From Chaetoderma sp. LZ-2023a (Eukaryota; Mollusca; Caudofoveata; Chaetodermatida; Chaetodermatidae), in the NCBI GenBank assembly GCA_034401795.1, contig CM067370.1:67019188-67083187 (forward strand): a DNA stretch of 64,000 nucleotides, written 5' to 3'. Made by a program: the position numbers and the translations under genes. The notes below the pieces were generated by a model. The model did no database searches and was not told the DNA's origin. It worked only from the letters and a program-made list of their open reading frames with translations. This document shows positions 61,701-64,000 of this stretch, in pieces. Position 1 is the stretch's first letter. The number at the start of each line of letters is the position of its first letter.

Positions 61701-64000
61701 TTCAATCCTAGGCTTTTACGCCTATTGTACTCTGACTCCAGCACGGCTCTGGCAGTATATGTATTTTTATTTTATTGACGCACTGAATTTAGAGCCGATA
61801 TACTAGTATATCAAGAGTGTTGGGGAGGTAAGTATGTTCTCATGATGTGAGAGTGTGCATGCATGCACATATATGTATGTATGTATGTATTTTTTATTTT
61901 TTTTTTATTTTATTGACGCACTGGCAACGTGCGGCTTCAATTTCCATGTGCTAACTTAGCCGACAGTGCTGCACCCGTTAGTTTAATTTGTTGATCACCA
62001 TCTCCCGGTCGGGGGATCGAACCGCCATTCTGCAACTCCGCATAGCATCAGCAACCAGGCATCTTTCCACTGGACCACCGCACCAAGACTAAAAAGTCAA
62101 GGATTGGCCGACCAGCTTTCACATATCTGATATACTGACACACTGACGATTCATATGGGACTATCTGTGGATGCATCTGTCACAATCAATCCTAGGCTTT
62201 TACGCCTATTGTACTCTGACTCCAGCACGGCTCTGGCAGTATATGTATTTTTTATTTTTTTTATTTTATTGACGCACTGGCAACGTGCGGCTTCAATTTC
62301 CATGTGCTAACTTAGCCGACAGTGCTGCACCCGTTAGTTTAATTTGTTGATCACCATCTCCCGGTCGGGGGATCGAACCGCCATTCTGCAACTCCGCATA
62401 GCATCAGCAACCAGGCATCTTTCCACTGGACCACCGCACCAAGACTAAAAAGTCAAGGATTGGCCGACCAGCTTTCACATATCTGATATACTGACGATTC
62501 ATATGGGACTATCTGTGGATGCATCTGTCACAATCAATCCTAGGCTTTTACACCTATTGTACTCTGACTCCAGCACGGCTCTGGCAGTATATGTATTTTT
62601 TATTTTTTTTATTTTATTGACGCACTGGCAACGTGCGGCTTCAATTTCCATGTGCTAACTTAGCTGACAGTGCTGCACCCGTTAGTTTAATTTGTTGATC
62701 ACCATCTCCCGGTCGGGGGATCGAACCACCATTCTGCAACTCCGCATAGCATCAGCAACCAGGCATCTTTCCACTGGACCACCGCACCAAGACTAAAAAG
62801 TCAAGGATTGGTCGACCAGTTTTCACATGTCTAATATACTGACACACTGATGATTCATATGGGACTATCTGTGGATGCACCCGCCACAATTCATTCCTAG
62901 GCTTTTACGCCTATTGTACTCTGACTCCAGCACGGCTCTGTCAGTATATTTTTATTTTATTGACGCACTGGCAACGTGCGGCTTCAATTTCCATGTGCTA
63001 ACTTAGCCGACAGTGATGCACCCATTAGTTTAATTTGTTGATCACCATCTCCCGGTCGGGGGATCGAACCGCCATTCTGCAACTCCGCATAGCATCAGCA
63101 ACCAGGCATCTTTCCACTGGACCACCGCACCAAGACTAAAAAGTCAAGGATTGGCCGACCAGTTTTCACATGTCTGATATACTGACACACTGATGATTCA
63201 TATGGGCCTATCTGTGGATGCACCCGCCACAATTCAATCCTAGGCTTTTACGCCTATTGTACTCTGACTCCAGCACGGCTCTGGCAGTATATGTATTTTT
63301 ATTTTATTGACGCACTGAATTTAGAGCCGATATACTAGTATATCAAGAGTGTTGGGGAGGTAAGTATGTTCTCATGATGTGAGAGTGTGCATGCATGCAC
63401 ATATATGTATGTATGTATTTTTTATTTTTTTTTAATTTTATTGACGCACTGGCAACGTGCGGCTTCAATTTCCATGTGCTAACTTAGCCGACAGTGCTGC
63501 ACCCGTTAGTTTAATTTGTTGATCACCATCTCCCGGTCGGGGGATCGAACCGCCATTCTGCAACTCCGCATAGCATCAGCAACCAGGCATCTTTCCACTG
63601 GACCACCGCACCAAGACTAAAAAGTCAAGGATTGGCCGACCAGTTTTCACATGTCTGATATACTGACACACTGATGATTCATATGGGACTATCTGTGGAT
63701 GCACCCGCCACAATTCAATCCTAGGCTTTTACGCCTATTGTACTCGGACTCCAGCACGGCTCTGGCAGTATATGTATTTTTATTTTATTGACGCACTGAA
63801 TTTAGAGCCGATATACTAGTATATCAAGAGTGTTGGGGAGGTAAGTATGTTCTCATGATGTGAGAGTGTGCATGCATGCACATATATGTATGTATGTATG
63901 TATGTATTTTTTATTTATTTTTTAATTTTATTGACGCACTGGCAACGTGCGGCTTCAATTTCCATGTGCTAACTTAGCCGACAGTGCTGCACCCGTTAGT
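58729..64000 (-). repeat. Higher-order tandem array: DIRS end plus SINE monomers
   Basis: The word GAATTTAGAGCCGATATACT occurs at 58729, 60253, 61785, 63317 and 63798. The first three intervals are 1524, 1532 and 1532 bp; the fourth is 481 bp. Each long unit is a ~105-bp DIRS-terminal block followed by four SINE monomers of ~345 bp (minus strand), and the 481-bp unit has one. Monomer-specific variants keep the order a-b-c-d in each long unit, which proves amplification of the whole block. Each monomer has an A-box-like GTGGTCCAGTGG and a B-box GGTTCGATCC when read on the minus strand. The array runs off the window. Confidence 0.93.
58834..59183 (-). repeat. First SINE monomer of the array (type a)
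   Basis: Reference monomer: tail with AATAAAATAAAA at the left end, the body, B box at about 58950, A box at about 59005, and the leader CTGCCAGAGCCGTG near 59160-59175. It is about 90% like the full copy at 14914 by eye. The other monomers in unit 1 are at about 59184-59530, 59531-59884 and 59885-60229. Confidence 0.85.

Noticed and set aside
58800..64000. The array monomers as genuine tRNA genes
   Set aside because: A and B boxes are present, but the sequence does not fold into a clear cloverleaf and carries SINE body and tail. It is a tRNA-derived SINE.

Overview
The window is eukaryotic: split genes with GT-AG introns, long CA, AT and TAA microsatellites, tRNA-derived SINEs and many retroelement and DNA-transposon families. 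The mix (CR1/L2-like LINEs, a DIRS-like tyrosine-recombinase retroelement, an env-bearing Ty3/Gypsy element, Tc1, hAT-like and Maverick-like remains) fits a repeat-rich marine invertebrate, probably a lophotrochozoan such as a mollusc. That placement is an inference from repeat content, not a proof. Only one host gene can be supported.

Layout. 1-552: 3' end of a LINE. 2.1-3.0 kb: fossil Maverick/Polinton-type integrase. 3.2-5.2 and 7.5-9.1 kb: diverged repeats, the first rich in CCAAGATGGC/GCCATCTTGG motifs. 9.7-11.3 kb: a long LTR-like unit. 12.7-14.3 kb: a decayed LINE. 14.8-15.2 kb: SINE copies. 15,824-26,825: an 11.0 kb Ty3/Gypsy provirus on the minus strand with 1.7 kb LTRs, a 4-bp ATGT target duplication, gag, protease, RT/RNase H, integrase remnants and an env gene resembling baculovirus-F-type fusion glycoproteins. 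It is broken in gag, at the PR/RT junction, in integrase (catalytic core missing) and in env (at a 14-base homopolymer). 26.8-33.1 kb: AT-rich diverged repeats and a palindromic MITE-like family carrying perfect CRE sites; one copy is split by a hAT-like insertion. 33,647-35,307: a complete Tc1 transposon with an intact DD34E transposase.

36.6-42.4 kb: a host gene for a 3-beta-hydroxysteroid dehydrogenase-like extended SDR, plus strand. Four exons are seen, all three introns are phase 1, and the first exon is missing or unidentified. Its second visible intron ends in a 40-bp minisatellite whose unit contains the 3' splice site and the start of the next exon, so 19 acceptor-like sites stand in a row before the exon body.

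42.8-51.6 kb: two more copies of the LTR-like unit, an inverted-repeat element between them, and a 1.7 kb tandem duplication. 52.7-53.3 kb: a LINE tail and AT arrays. 53.4-58.8 kb: a rearranged DIRS-like element with an apparently intact tyrosine recombinase, RNase H-tail remains, inverted termini, a 480-bp palindrome, and an interior filled by a 620-bp-period repeat. 58,729-64,000: a higher-order tandem array in which the DIRS end plus four SINE monomers forms a 1.53 kb unit repeated to the window edge.

The genes do not form a pathway. The gypsy ORFs would have worked together as a retrovirus-like element; the SDR gene is an independent host gene.
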